A stretch of DNA of 64,000 nucleotides from an uncultured Acetatifactor sp. GTDB lineage: Bacteria; Bacillota; Clostridia; Lachnospirales; Lachnospiraceae. This document shows positions 18,320 through 26,823 of the stretch, piece after piece. Location: NCBI GenBank assembly GCA_910585015.1, contig CAJUCT010000026.1:4828-68827 (forward strand), given 5' to 3'. Numbering within the stretch: the first letter of the stretch is position 1; every line of letters starts with the position of its first letter. The translations under genes were made by a program, and so were the position numbers. The notes beneath the pieces are model-generated. The model was not told the origin of the DNA and searched no databases. It saw only the letters and a program-made list of their open reading frames with translations.

Positions 18320-19915
18320 CTATCGTAAATAGTTCATCGGATTAACCTGCTTGCCCCCTATCAGGATCTCGAAGTGCAAGTGAGGGCCCGACGTGATACC
18401 CGTGTTGCCGCTGAGAGCAATCCTCTGGCCCTGCTTCACGTAGTCACCGACTTTCACCAGTATTTTGGACAGATGGGCATACCGGGTCTGTCTGCCGTCC
18501 TCATGGTCAATATATACCACATAGCCGTAACCGCTGCCCCAGCCTGCCTTGGATACCCGGCCGCCGCAGGAAGCCACAACGGTGGTGCCCACAGGGGTGG
18601 CCCAATCCTGGCCCTTGTGGTAAGTGCTGGCCCCCTTGGTAGGCGCTTTCCGTCTGCCGAATCCAGAGGATGATCTGCCGCCGGAGATAGGCTTGATATA
18701 AGTGGGCGGCACTTTGGTTCCCCGCTCCACAATCTTGGCCACAGCCACCATGACCACATCTTCCTTCAAAATCTCCCTCTGGGTAAGCGTGTCATTCTCA
18801 TAGTTCTCCTGGGCTACCACCCTTCGGAAGCCCGCGTGGGGCTGCTGAATCACATTGGTCTGGGTGGTGAACCAGTCATCCCTGTCAATATATTCTACCG
18901 GCGCGTCATAGATTTCCTCATAGTAGTTGACTTCCACACGTTCCATTGTGACCTTTGGCTCCGGAACCGTGATGATCAGCTGCTGGCCTGCCCGGATCGT
19001 GGTGTTGATAGTCTCCAGGCTGTCATTCATGGCAACAATATCATCCATGGGGATATTTACCTTGAGGGCAATCTCCGAGAGGGTATCCCCCCGCTGCACT
19101 TCGTAGGTTCCCACGGTCTCCTGCTCCATAGTCAATTCCTCAATGGCCTTATCCAGAGGTTGCAGCTGGCTCTGGGGCAGGTATGCCTCCACAATCTCCA
19201 CCTTCTCGGCAAAATGCATGGACATGATCCCCAGATCATAGTCCTCAAAGTCCTTCTCTTCCTTTTCAACATCCTGGGCAAAAAAATCCGTCAGCTGAGC
19301 CTGAATGCCGGCTTCCGGAAAAAGCTGCTGCTCCTGCTGCTGCAGCTGCTCCTCCTGCTCTCTGGACTGACTCTGCCTGTCCACCGCATAGGCCGTAAGC
19401 ACATTGAACAGCCGATTCTCATCCTGTACAATGTCCACACCGAATTTACCCTCGCCGTCATACTTACTGACCACCGCCTGCAGCAGCTGCTCCATCTCCT
19501 CCACGGATGCCAGATTGACCATGTACTGATCCATTTTCAAGGTATAAGAACGGACACTGGTCTCCTGTATGCTGGCCTGCAGTGCCTGTCGGATATTGTT
19601 ATAGACCTCCTGGGGATCATCCACATAACCGTACATGATCTCCTCCCCCACATAGGTCATCTCCACGTCCATCAGCACCAGATCGTCCGCAGGAGTGGCA
19701 ATCTCCCGTCTCGCCTCCCAAAGCATATTCTCCGCGTCCTCCGGCTGTGCCACGCTGCCTACCCGGACGCCGTTTATAAATATGTGGAAAAGGTTGTCCC
19801 CTGTGCTCTCCAGCTTCACATACCCCTGCATAAATAACAGGCATATAAACAGTATCAACAGATTCCACTTTATATATGTACACTTTAATATTTTTCTATA
19901 TTTTGTAATTTTCAT
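18320..19915 (-). CDS. Membrane-anchored M23 peptidase with LysM and G5 domains
   Basis: This 531-residue envelope protein has one N-terminal membrane helix or uncleaved signal (LILFICLLFMQGYVKLE). A long helical region with a Gln-rich stretch follows (about residues 175-200). A LysM domain (YEVQRGDTLSEIALKVNIP, about 290-335) and a G5 domain (about 340-415) come next. The C-terminal M23 domain carries the zinc ligands in HKGQDW and GPHLHFE. It probably cleaves peptidoglycan cross-links, or acts as a scaffold for such cleavage. AGAGGCTTTAG precedes the ATG. It is divergent from the dinB-like gene. Confidence 0.9.
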   Translation of the reverse strand: MKITKYRKILKCTYIKWNLLILFICLLFMQGYVKLESTGDNLFHIFINGVRVGSVAQPEDAENMLWEARREIATPADDLVLMDVEMTYVGEEIMYGYVDDPQEVYNNIRQALQASIQETSVRSYTLKMDQYMVNLASVEEMEQLLQAVVSKYDGEGKFGVDIVQDENRLFNVLTAYAVDRQSQSREQEEQLQQQEQQLFPEAGIQAQLTDFFAQDVEKEEKDFEDYDLGIMSMHFAEKVEIVEAYLPQSQLQPLDKAIEELTMEQETVGTYEVQRGDTLSEIALKVNIPMDDIVAMNDSLETINTTIRAGQQLIITVPEPKVTMERVEVNYYEEIYDAPVEYIDRDDWFTTQTNVIQQPHAGFRRVVAQENYENDTLTQREILKEDVVMVAVAKIVERGTKVPPTYIKPISGGRSSSGFGRRKAPTKGASTYHKGQDWATPVGTTVVASCGGRVSKAGWGSGYGYVVYIDHEDGRQTRYAHLSKILVKVGDYVKQGQRIALSGNTGITSGPHLHFEILIGGKQVNPMNYLR

Positions 19916-19979
19916 CTAAAGCCTCTTGTTTTCTCCAGCGGTATCATAACTTTATATATCATACCAACTTTGATTTTAG

Positions 19980-20009
19980 TTGTAAAGAACTTCTTGTCTG
20001 GTGTATACT
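19980..20009 (+). promoter_or_regulatory. Promoter for the dinB-like gene
   Basis: TTGTAA (19980-19985) and TATACT (20004-20009) with an 18-base spacer. No clear LexA-type box overlaps it. Confidence 0.5.
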
Positions 20010-20042
20010 AATCTTAAGAAATTTATTAACGAGGAGGACGCC

Positions 20043-21302
20043 ATGGACGAACGCATATTCTTTCATATTGATGTCAATTCCGCTTTTCTGAGTTGGACCG
20101 CGCTCTCCATGCTGCAGGAGGGCAGCGGAACGGATCTGCGCCTGATCCCCTCCATCGTAGGCGGCGATATGGCAAAGCGTCACGGTGTAGTTCTGGCCAA
20201 GTCCCTGCCCGCCAAAGCCTACGGGATTACCACCGGCGAACCTGTGATAAACGCCCTGCGCAAATGCCCGGGACTGGTGACGGCTGCTCCGGACCATGCC
20301 ATGTACCACCGGCGCAGCCAGGAACTGATGCTGCTTTTGTCCGGCATCTGCCCTGATATTGAACAGGTCAGTATTGACGAATGCTATATGGATTATACCC
20401 CCATTGCAAAAAAATATACCGCCCCTGAGGAGGCGGCCCGGCAGATCAAGGATCTGGTGCGTGATACCCTGGGCTTTACGGTCAACGTGGGCATATCTGA
20501 CCGCAAGGTACTGGCCAAGATGGCCTCCGACTTCAAAAAGCCCGACCTGGTCCATACTCTGTATGTCCGGGAAATCCCTGATAAGATGTGGCCCCTGCCC
20601 GTGTCCTCCCTGTTTCTCTGCGGTCAGTCCAGTGTAGAAACCCTGCGCAAGCTGGGCATATTGACCATCGGCGACCTGGCCCACGCCCGAAGGGATATCC
20701 TTGAGGCCCATCTAAAAAGCCATGGACTCACCCTGTGGCAGTATGCCAACGGGATAGATGACTCGGACATCACACCAAAGCCTGTGAAAATGAAAGGAGT
20801 GGGCAACTCCACCACCTTGCAGCGGGATGCCCTGACCCGGGAAGATGCTCAGCCCGTGTTATTGTCCCTGGCGGAATTCGTGGCCGGAAGGCTCAGAGCC
20901 TCCGGGGAACTGGCCGGCATGGTCAGCACTGAGATCAAATATGCCACCTTCCAGTCCGTGTCTCACCAGATGCAGCTGACCGTCCCCACCGCCTCCTCCC
21001 AGGCAATCTTTGAAACCGCCTGCAGACTATTTGACGAGTTGTGGAACGGACAACCCATACGTCTGCTGGGCATCCGCACCTCCAAGCTGGTGCCGGAGAC
21101 CGAGCCGGTACAGCTGAGCCTGTTCGACTACCAGCCTCCCGCCGCCAAAGACCCTGTCTGGGGAACTTCTCAGCCTGCTCCTGACAGAGAAAAGCAGCAG
21201 CGCCTGGACAAAGCCCTGGACGATCTCCGCAGCAAATACGGCAAGAACATTATAATGAGGGGAAGTCTCATGGACGCCCCCTCTACCCCTTTTTCTTCCT
21301 GA
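20043..21302 (+). CDS. dinB: Y-family DNA polymerase (Pol IV/DinB-like)
   Basis: This translesion polymerase has 419 residues. The palm begins FFHIDVNSAFLSW with the first catalytic Asp. The second acidic cluster is VSIDECYMDYTP, and the fingers include VLAKSLPAKAYGITTGEP. Helix-hairpin-helix and little-finger domains follow, and near the C-terminus VQLSLFDYQ resembles a clamp-binding motif. The start is ATG 20043 with GAGGAGGACGCC ahead. Its last 20 bases overlap the convergent flavin reductase gene. Confidence 0.9.
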   Translation: MDERIFFHIDVNSAFLSWTALSMLQEGSGTDLRLIPSIVGGDMAKRHGVVLAKSLPAKAYGITTGEPVINALRKCPGLVTAAPDHAMYHRRSQELMLLLSGICPDIEQVSIDECYMDYTPIAKKYTAPEEAARQIKDLVRDTLGFTVNVGISDRKVLAKMASDFKKPDLVHTLYVREIPDKMWPLPVSSLFLCGQSSVETLRKLGILTIGDLAHARRDILEAHLKSHGLTLWQYANGIDDSDITPKPVKMKGVGNSTTLQRDALTREDAQPVLLSLAEFVAGRLRASGELAGMVSTEIKYATFQSVSHQMQLTVPTASSQAIFETACRLFDELWNGQPIRLLGIRTSKLVPETEPVQLSLFDYQPPAAKDPVWGTSQPAPDREKQQRLDKALDDLRSKYGKNIIMRGSLMDAPSTPFSS

Positions 21303-21852
21303 CACTGTACCCGAAAGTACCCAACCTCTTCCCCGTGGCCAGATAGTCCCCATGGGAATATACCACGGGTCCGGCCTGCTCCAGATGGAACTTGCCCTGC
21401 TGATCCATATACCGTCGATCCGCATGGACCGCCACCACCCGGGCCAAAAACATGTCATGAGTTCCCAGGGGAATCACCTGGCTTACCTTGCATTCCAAAT
21501 TCACCGGGCTCTCACCGATCAAGGGAACCTTTACCTGATCGGCGGGCAGCTTCGTCAGCTTCATTTCTTTAAATTTATCCAGATCTCTCCCGCTTCTCAC
21601 GCCGCAGAAATCCGTGGCATACACCAATTCTTCCGTCACCAGATTGACCACAAATTCTCCGGTCTTTTTCAACATGGAATACGAGTACCGCTCCGGTCTC
21701 ACCGAGATGGACAGCATGGGAGGATCACTGCAGACCGTACCCGCCCAGGCCACCGTAATGATGTTGTCGTGTCCCTCCCCGTCCGTCACACTGACCATAA
21801 CCACCGGCAGCGGATACAGCATATTTCCCGGTTTCCACAATTCCTTTTCCAT
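21283..21852 (-). CDS. Flavin reductase-like FMN-binding protein
   Basis: This 189-residue split-barrel flavin protein belongs to the flavin reductase-like family. It has the FMN-site segments YPLPVVMVSVTDGEG and ITVAWAGTVCSDPPMLSISV. It also has GEFVVNLV, then LECKVSQVIPLGTHDMFLA in the second half. Many family members reduce FMN or act as flavoredoxins; the substrate is unknown. The start is ATG 21850-21852 behind AAAGAGGATGACA. The gene converges with dinB. Confidence 0.85.
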   Translation of the reverse strand: MEKELWKPGNMLYPLPVVMVSVTDGEGHDNIITVAWAGTVCSDPPMLSISVRPERYSYSMLKKTGEFVVNLVTEELVYATDFCGVRSGRDLDKFKEMKLTKLPADQVKVPLIGESPVNLECKVSQVIPLGTHDMFLARVVAVHADRRYMDQQGKFHLEQAGPVVYSHGDYLATGKRLGTFGYSVRKKKG

Positions 21853-21933
21853 TGTCATCCTCTTTTCCATATAACCGGAGTCTCGTGTAGTCCAGGCTCC
21901 GATCACACTTTCAATATTGCATTGTTCCAACAG

Positions 21934-21962
21934 AAAAAACGGCCATGTCATACGACATGGCC
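21934..21962 (-). terminator. Terminator of the coiled-coil gene
   Basis: A perfect GGCCATGTC / GACATGGCC stem with a GTTTTTTC tail on the minus strand, 28 bases after the stop of the gene at 21990-22847. Confidence 0.85.
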
Positions 21963-21989
21963 TCCTGCACACTATCCTTCCAAGCTCTG

Positions 21990-22847
21990 TCAAATGACAT
22001 GCAGATAAGTCAGGATCTGGAAGATCAGAGATCCCAGTGATGCCGCTAATGCCACGGCAGATACCCCGATAATCACCCGGATTTTGCCTGCGCCATCCTT
22101 GCTGAGTTTCTCCAGGTTCTCCGTATGCTTGGCCGCTTCCTCCACCACCACCGCCTGTACATTGCGGTATACCTTAACATTTTCCCTATGCACATAGTCA
22201 TTGATGATCTCATTCTGATTGTTGGCACTGTCCCTGAGCAGCGTCTGAATAATGTCATCGTCCTGACGCATTTCCTTGATCTTGTCGATACTGACCGTCA
22301 CCAGTTCATTAATACCATCGGTATTCACTTCCGCATGCTGCAGTTTCTCAATGCCGACACTCACCACACGATCAATCTTCTCGGAAGCGGCAGCCGCCGA
22401 TGCTCCCGCATGTTTCAGCTGTTCCAGCCCTGTGTTTACTACCTGGTCAATTCTCTCCGAAGCAGCCGCTGATGCCACTCCTGCATGTTCCAGCTTGTCT
22501 GCCAGTTCTGCCAGTTCTGTAGAAGTCTCCTGTACCTGTTCCATACGGCTGATCGCCGCAAGCGCAGACTCTATGGCTCCCTCCAAACGCTCAATCATGG
22601 ATGCGGATGCCACGCTGGCGTGCTCCAGTCGGTCCACCATTTCCGCGGATATCTCCTCCGCATGCTCCAGCCTGCCCAAGGCAGCCACAATACTTGTGCT
22701 TATATTCTGCATCTCGTCCAAATATGCCTCGTATTGCTTTACCTGGCCCTGAACCTTATGTAATTCCTCTGCGTCTGCTGCGCTATTTGCTTTAATCATC
22801 TCCTGCGCCGTCAGGCGCTGTGCCAGTTTGTCAATAAAAGTATCCAT
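21990..22847 (-). CDS. Coiled-coil protein with C-terminal membrane anchor, unknown function
   Basis: This 285-residue protein is almost entirely helical. Residues about 50-190 carry degenerate repeats with a shared pattern (LEHASVASA, LEHAGVASAAASERID, LKHAGASAAAASEKID, LQHAEVN). These give an Ala/Ser/Glu-rich coiled coil reminiscent of the cytoplasmic part of chemoreceptors, without their tip motif. The final ~30 residues contain one membrane helix (VSAVALAASLGSLIFQIL) ending at the C-terminus, so most of it should face the cytoplasm. GGAGGGAAATCA precedes ATG 22847. I do not recognise a named family. Confidence 0.8.
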   Translation of the reverse strand: MDTFIDKLAQRLTAQEMIKANSAADAEELHKVQGQVKQYEAYLDEMQNISTSIVAALGRLEHAEEISAEMVDRLEHASVASASMIERLEGAIESALAAISRMEQVQETSTELAELADKLEHAGVASAAASERIDQVVNTGLEQLKHAGASAAAASEKIDRVVSVGIEKLQHAEVNTDGINELVTVSIDKIKEMRQDDDIIQTLLRDSANNQNEIINDYVHRENVKVYRNVQAVVVEEAAKHTENLEKLSKDGAGKIRVIIGVSAVALAASLGSLIFQILTYLHVI

Positions 22848-22888
22848 TGATTTCCCTCCAAACATCCCAAAGTTCAAAGCTTTTTTTT

Positions 22889-22917
22889 ATTTTATCATTG
22901 TTTTTTTAACATTACAA
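22889..22917 (-). promoter_or_regulatory. Promoter for the coiled-coil gene
   Basis: TTGTAA (22912-22917) and TAAAAT (22889-22894) with a 17-base spacer on the minus strand, in a very AT-rich stretch. Confidence 0.5.
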
Positions 22918-23124
22918 CTAAAAAAAAGACATAGTCTGACAGGAAATATTTGATAAATTCTACAATTATGCAAAATGTATACTTTTCCATTTGTTAGCAC
23001 TTTCTTTTTGGAAGATTCACCAAACCTTTACACTGCGTTCATAGTTTGTTCATATTTAATCGGTATACTTTTCTCAAGTCAAACGACTTACCAATATCGC
23101 ATAATTGCTAATTTTTTCATAATA

Positions 23125-23150
23125 GCCCAGACGCCGCAAGGTGTCTGGGC
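23125..23150 (-). terminator. Hairpin downstream of the alarmone synthetase gene
   Basis: GCCCAGACGCC and GGTGTCTGGGC form an 11-bp stem (one wobble) with a GCAA loop on the plus strand. The tail is only weakly T-rich, so termination is likely but not certain. The 446-bp stretch 22848-23293 holds this hairpin, the promoter above and the palindromic element below, and no gene I can support. Confidence 0.55.
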
Positions 23151-23197
23151 ACTCCTCATTTTATACCGCCTAACCGTTAAACTTTCCAAGCAGCTTG

Positions 23198-23261
23198 ACT
23201 ACATAACGCCGGCCATATACGTTTAACCAATGCAGTATGGTAAATTCTGGCGTTATGTAGT
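23198..23261. repeat. 64-bp palindromic element, copy 1
   Basis: It is bounded by perfect 13-bp inverted ends ACTACATAACGCC / GGCGTTATGTAGT. The second copy at 36700-36763 is its reverse complement with two differences in 64 bases. It looks like a small non-autonomous mobile element. Confidence 0.85.
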
Positions 23262-23293
23262 ATAAAGGTTCGTTTAAAGCGGCAGGGCAGAGT

Positions 23294-23947
23294 TCATACC
23301 GCCTGAGAATTCTTGGCTTGACTTATGGCCAGGATCTCCTCGTTGAGAGATAACATTCGGATATCAAGGTCTGATACCAGCTTGGCACACTCCACCAATT
23401 CGCTCTTGATATGCTCTGGAGCGTCCCCCTCAAATTTATAATGGATCTTATGCTCCAGACTGGCCCAGAAATCCATGGCAACTGTGCGGATCTGGATCTC
23501 CACCTTGGTATCCACTATGCGATCCGATAAATACACAGGTACAGTTACGATCATGTGATAACTTTTGTATCCGCTGGCCTTGGGATATGTGATATAGTCT
23601 TTTATTGCAACCACCTGGATGTCCTTCTGCTGCCTGAGCATCTCCGCAATCCGATAAATATCGGAGGTGAAGGAGCAGATAATCCGGATTCCCGCAATGT
23701 CGTTTATATGCTTTACCATATTGTCAATGGTAGACTCATAGTCATGGCGCTTCAACTTCTTGACAATGCTCTCCGGCGTCTTGATCCTCGCCTTTATGTG
23801 CTCGATGGGATTATACCGATGTACATGCTGAAACTCATCGTTCAGGATCTCTATCTTGGTCTCCACCTGCTTCAGCGCCGCATTATATATCAGATTAACC
23901 TCCTTCCAACTGTCGATTCCGTCGTCATTATCCACTCGTAGTTCCAT
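23294..23947 (-). CDS. relQ: Small alarmone synthetase, RelQ/YjbM type
   Basis: This 217-residue protein contains a single RelA/SpoT synthetase domain and no hydrolase, TGS or ACT domain. Small alarmone synthetases of this size transfer pyrophosphate from ATP to GDP or GTP. Motifs include HVHRYNPIEHIKARIKTPES, DIAGIRIICSF, the substrate-binding YKSYHMIV (conserved Tyr and His) and VEIQIRTVAMDFWASLEHKI. The start at 23947 is behind AGAAGGAGTACAT. The length agrees with RelQ (about 210 residues) and not with full Rel. Confidence 0.9.
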   Translation of the reverse strand: MELRVDNDDGIDSWKEVNLIYNAALKQVETKIEILNDEFQHVHRYNPIEHIKARIKTPESIVKKLKRHDYESTIDNMVKHINDIAGIRIICSFTSDIYRIAEMLRQQKDIQVVAIKDYITYPKASGYKSYHMIVTVPVYLSDRIVDTKVEIQIRTVAMDFWASLEHKIHYKFEGDAPEHIKSELVECAKLVSDLDIRMLSLNEEILAISQAKNSQAV

Positions 23948-24132
23948 ATGTACTCCTTCTAGCTCTACAAAGCTGTTCTTACTGAGATCAGTATAACACA
24001 AAGCATTCCAAAAATGTATGTTTTTCACAAAATATTAATCCTTTTTTAATAATTGTTGGTGGTTTTTACAAAATTCGGCCCACTATTTATGTTTATGCAA
24101 AAATATCTCTATATATGCGCAGAATAAAATAT

Positions 24133-24161
24133 TTGTCTATTCATCTTTCCTATGGTACAAT
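24133..24161 (+). promoter_or_regulatory. Promoter for the 88-aa gene
   Basis: TTGTCT (24133-24138), 17-base spacer, TACAAT (24156-24161). Confidence 0.55.
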
Positions 24162-24194
24162 GGGCGTATACGCTGAAGGGAAGGGAAAACATAT

Positions 24195-24461
24195 ATGTTT
24201 CGTCTATGGGCAAGAGAATTTAAAGATAATAAAATGCTTCGAGATACAGTGTTCGCTGATGACAGCCAGGATACCCGCACCCACAAGATATTCCGGGCGC
24301 TGGATCAGGTCTGTTACGAATTTGACTTGGGCAAACCCATCTGGCTGGAAGCCACGGTGACGGAATTCAAGCGTCATAAAAAGGCCAGGTTCCGCCAAGA
24401 CAATTTTATAGAAGAAATTCCCTTTGATTATCTGGAAATCCAGGTGATTGAAGAAGACTGA
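24195..24461 (+). CDS. Conserved-type small protein, unknown function
   Basis: This 88-residue soluble protein is rich in charged and aromatic residues (starts MFRLWAREFKDNKM, ends EIQVIEED). GAAGGGAAGGG lies upstream of the ATG, a promoter sits at 24133-24161, and a terminator follows the stop by 20 bases. It is therefore a well-defined monocistronic gene. I recognise no domain. Confidence 0.75.
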   Translation: MFRLWAREFKDNKMLRDTVFADDSQDTRTHKIFRALDQVCYEFDLGKPIWLEATVTEFKRHKKARFRQDNFIEEIPFDYLEIQVIEED

Positions 24462-24480
24462 GATGTAAATAATAAGCTTA

Positions 24481-24515
24481 AAACTGCCGTCAGACGTGAT
24501 GGCAGTTTATTTTTG
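24481..24515 (+). terminator. Terminator of the 88-aa gene
   Basis: AAACTGCC and GGCAGTTT arms around a 12-base loop, followed by ATTTTTG. Confidence 0.8.
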
Positions 24516-24524
24516 CAAAAAGCA

Positions 24525-24584
24525 TTGACATTCTCGAACGCAAGGTGTAGTATTTAACTACATTGTATATAGTTTTTAAAACTA
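24525..24584 (+). promoter_or_regulatory. Promoter with twin palindromic operators for hemolysin III
   Basis: TTGACA (24525-24530), 17-base spacer, TAGTAT (24548-24553) is a near-ideal promoter. The palindrome GTAGTATTTAACTAC (24547-24561) covers the -10. A second one, TAGTTTTTAAAACTA (24570-24584), covers the start region. Both share TAGT...ACTA arms. A repressor binding here would block initiation; the regulator is unknown. Confidence 0.6.
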
Positions 24585-24670
24585 CATACAATAGATTCAA
24601 ATATATAGTTACCCTATTCATAGTAAAAGAGGTTTCCTAGATAGCGAAACATTTAATCGGAGGTGTTACT

Positions 24671-25321
24671 ATGCAGATTACAATCAGAGAACCGGGCAGC
24701 GCCCTGACCCATTTTATAGGTATGATGATGGCTGTTTTTGCCGCCATGCCACTGCTGGTAAAGGCCGCCGTATCCGGCGGCAGCATCACTCTGACTGCCA
24801 TGACCATATTCATGGCCAGCATGATCCTGCTCTATGGCGCCAGCGCCACTTACCACAGTGTGAACCTGACCGGATCCAGACTGAAGTTCTTCCGCAAAAT
24901 TGACCATATGATGATCTTTGTGCTGATCGCCGGTTCCTATACGCCGGTATGCCTGATTGTGCTGGGAGGCACACTGGGCTATACCATGCTGGCCCTGGTC
25001 TGGGGCATCGCCATTGTAGGTATGCTGATCAAGGCTCTCTGGATCACCTGTCCCAAATGGTTTTCCTCATTGTTCTATATTGCCATGGGCTGGGTGTGCG
25101 TCCTGGTGTTCGGCCAGCTGCTGGACACTCTGCCCACCGCCGCCTTCCTGTGGCTGCTGGCAGGGGGCATAATCTATACCGTGGGAGGTGTGATCTATGC
25201 GCTGAAGCTCCCCCTCTTTAACGCCCACCATAAGTATTTTGGCTCCCATGAAATCTTCCACCTGTTTGTCATGGGCGGCAGCATCTGCCATTTTATCTTT
25301 ATGTATGCGTATGTGACGTGA
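24671..25321 (+). CDS. Hemolysin III (PAQR/YqfA-type) membrane protein
   Basis: This 216-residue protein has seven predicted membrane helices. It shows the PAQR/HlyIII metal-site pattern: an N-terminal His in SALTHFIG, SATYHSVN in the second helix region with KIDHMMIFVLIAGSYTP following, and C-terminal HHKYFGSHEIFHLFVMGGSICHF. Despite the name, most bacterial members are not proven haemolysins; a membrane hydrolase or stress role is inferred for the fold. CGGAGGTGTTACT precedes the ATG. The gene appears to be on its own, under an operator-covered promoter. Confidence 0.9.
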   Translation: MQITIREPGSALTHFIGMMMAVFAAMPLLVKAAVSGGSITLTAMTIFMASMILLYGASATYHSVNLTGSRLKFFRKIDHMMIFVLIAGSYTPVCLIVLGGTLGYTMLALVWGIAIVGMLIKALWITCPKWFSSLFYIAMGWVCVLVFGQLLDTLPTAAFLWLLAGGIIYTVGGVIYALKLPLFNAHHKYFGSHEIFHLFVMGGSICHFIFMYAYVT

Positions 25322-25349
25322 GAAGCAGCTTGGCTTTCCTCGATGCATA

Positions 25350-25380
25350 ACCGGGACCTATATTTTTTACAGGTCCCGGT
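25350..25380 (+). other. Strong hairpin after hemolysin III
   Basis: ACCGGGACCT / AGGTCCCGGT is a perfect 10-bp stem with an AT-rich 11-base loop. The T run is in the loop and not after the stem, so it is not a textbook terminator. It probably still ends or stabilises the transcript. It overlaps the end of the nuclease remnant on the other strand. Confidence 0.6.
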
Positions 25381-25612
25381 GCTTCACTTTCTCCGCTTCA
25401 CTGCCATAATCCCTGATGCCCACCAACTTGTACGAAAAGTTTGGTATGTAATCCTCCACTCCCTCCTCAGTCAGCACCCTGTCCCGAAGCTGCATCCCTG
25501 CCGCCCACTTGTCGATTCCCTCATAATAGACAATCGGCAGAATCGGAGGATAGTGCAGGATGGAAGTCTCATATCCCCGTAGATTTGAACCGTTGCAATG
25601 CTTATTTTGCAT
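25367..25612 (-). pseudogene. Remnant of an Rpn-family recombination-promoting nuclease
   Basis: An 81-codon open stretch contains PILPIVYYEGIDKWAAGMQL, DRVLTEEGVEDYIPNFSYKL and VGIRDYG. This matches the middle of Rpn/transposase_31-like PD-(D/E)XK proteins, which are usually about 280-330 residues. The N-terminal nuclease residues and the C-terminal part are missing, so I read it as a fragment. It lies between hemolysin III and galE, with its apparent ATG directly after the galE terminator. Confidence 0.6.
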
Positions 25613-25649
25613 AAAGAAACCGCATCCCCTGAAAAACCAAGAGATGCGG
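25612..25649 (-). terminator. Terminator of galE
   Basis: CCGCATC and GATGCGG arms followed by TTTCTTT on the minus strand, 33 bases after the galE stop. Confidence 0.75.
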
Positions 25650-25682
25650 AACTATGCCACACTATATAGGACAATTCTTTCC

Positions 25683-26699
25683 TTACTCCTCATACCCGTT
25701 GGGATTTTGGCTCTGCCATCTCCAGGAATCGGCGCACATCTCCAGGATGCCGTACTGTGCCTCCCAGTCCAATTCCTCCTTGGCTCTGGCCGCGTCCGAA
25801 TAGCAGGATGCGATATCCCCTGCCCGGCGGTCTTTGATCACATAGGGAATTTTGACACCGCTGGCCACCTCAAAATTCTTCACCACGTCCAACACACTGT
25901 AGCCCGTACCCGTTCCCAGATTGTAAATCTTCAGACCGGCTTTCTCCTCGATCTTCCTCAGGGCTTTCACGTGACCCAGGGCCAGATCCACCACATGGAT
26001 ATAGTCCCTGACGCCGGTGCCGTCCGGCGTGTCGTAGTCATCGCCATAGACACTGAGCTGGGGCAGCTTGCCCACCGCCACCTGGGTGATATAGGGCATC
26101 AAGTTGTTGGGAATACCGTTGGGGTTCTCTCCGATGGTTCCGCTCTTGTGGGCGCCGATGGGGTTAAAATACCGCAGTAGGATCACGTTCCACTCGGAAT
26201 CCGCCTTCTGTATATCTGTCAAAATTTGCTCCAGCATGGACTTGGTCCAACCGTAAGGGTTGGTACACTGCCCTTTGGGGCACTCCTCGGTGATGGGAAC
26301 GAAGGCCGGATCACCGTACACTGTGGCACTGGAAGAAAAGATGATATTTTTGACCCCATGGCGCCGCATCACATCCACCAATGTCAACGTACCGGAGATA
26401 TTATTCTCATAATACTCCCAGGGCTTCTGAACGGACTCGCCCACAGCCTTGAGTCCAGCAAAATGAATCACCGCATCCGGCTTTTCCTGATCAAATATTT
26501 TTTCCAAAGCCTCCCTGTCCAGAATATCCGCCTTATAGAAGGGCACGGCCTTTCCCGTCAATTTCTCCACCCTTTCAAGAACCTTCTCGCTGGAATTGCT
26601 CAGATTGTCCAGCACCACGGCCTCATAGCCTGCATTCTGCAGTTCCACCACCGTATGACTTCCGATATATCCCGCACCGCCTGTTACCAATATTTTCAT
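25683..26699 (-). CDS. galE: UDP-glucose 4-epimerase
   Basis: GalE interconverts UDP-glucose and UDP-galactose. The 338-residue protein starts with the NAD site MKILVTGGAGYIGSHTVVEL. It has the catalytic Ser in IFSSSATVYG, the Tyr-Lys pair in NPYGWTKSMLEQIL, and the sugar-site LRYFNPIGAH. The chosen ATG (26697-26699) follows AAAGAGGTAAGT. An in-frame upstream ATG inside the leader repeat (26790-26792) would add 31 residues. The gene follows the UDP-sugar pyrophosphorylase gene on the same strand. Confidence 0.95.
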   Translation of the reverse strand: MKILVTGGAGYIGSHTVVELQNAGYEAVVLDNLSNSSEKVLERVEKLTGKAVPFYKADILDREALEKIFDQEKPDAVIHFAGLKAVGESVQKPWEYYENNISGTLTLVDVMRRHGVKNIIFSSSATVYGDPAFVPITEECPKGQCTNPYGWTKSMLEQILTDIQKADSEWNVILLRYFNPIGAHKSGTIGENPNGIPNNLMPYITQVAVGKLPQLSVYGDDYDTPDGTGVRDYIHVVDLALGHVKALRKIEEKAGLKIYNLGTGTGYSVLDVVKNFEVASGVKIPYVIKDRRAGDIASCYSDAARAKEELDWEAQYGILEMCADSWRWQSQNPNGYEE

Positions 26700-26702
26700 A
26701 CT

Positions 26703-26800
26703 TACCTCTTTCCTGCATATCTGGAGTTTGGCTTGACCAAACTCCGGCTTTGCCTGCGATACTGCATTAATACGTATTTGGATGTGTAACATCCAAAAGG
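26703..26800. repeat. 5'-leader repeat family A, single copy before galE
   Basis: It contains the conserved GCGTATTTGG-like arm (TACGTATTTGGATGT) paired with ACATCCAA, and a second inverted segment GAGTTTGG...CCAAACTC. It occupies the gap between the pyrophosphorylase stop and galE. Confidence 0.75.
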
Positions 26801-26823
26801 TCCTCTCACATCATATTAAGGCT

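Noticed and set aside
22975..23226. 83-codon open frame on the plus strand with hydrophobic start
   Set aside because: No ribosome binding site, and it runs through the terminator hairpin and into the palindromic element; no recognisable family.
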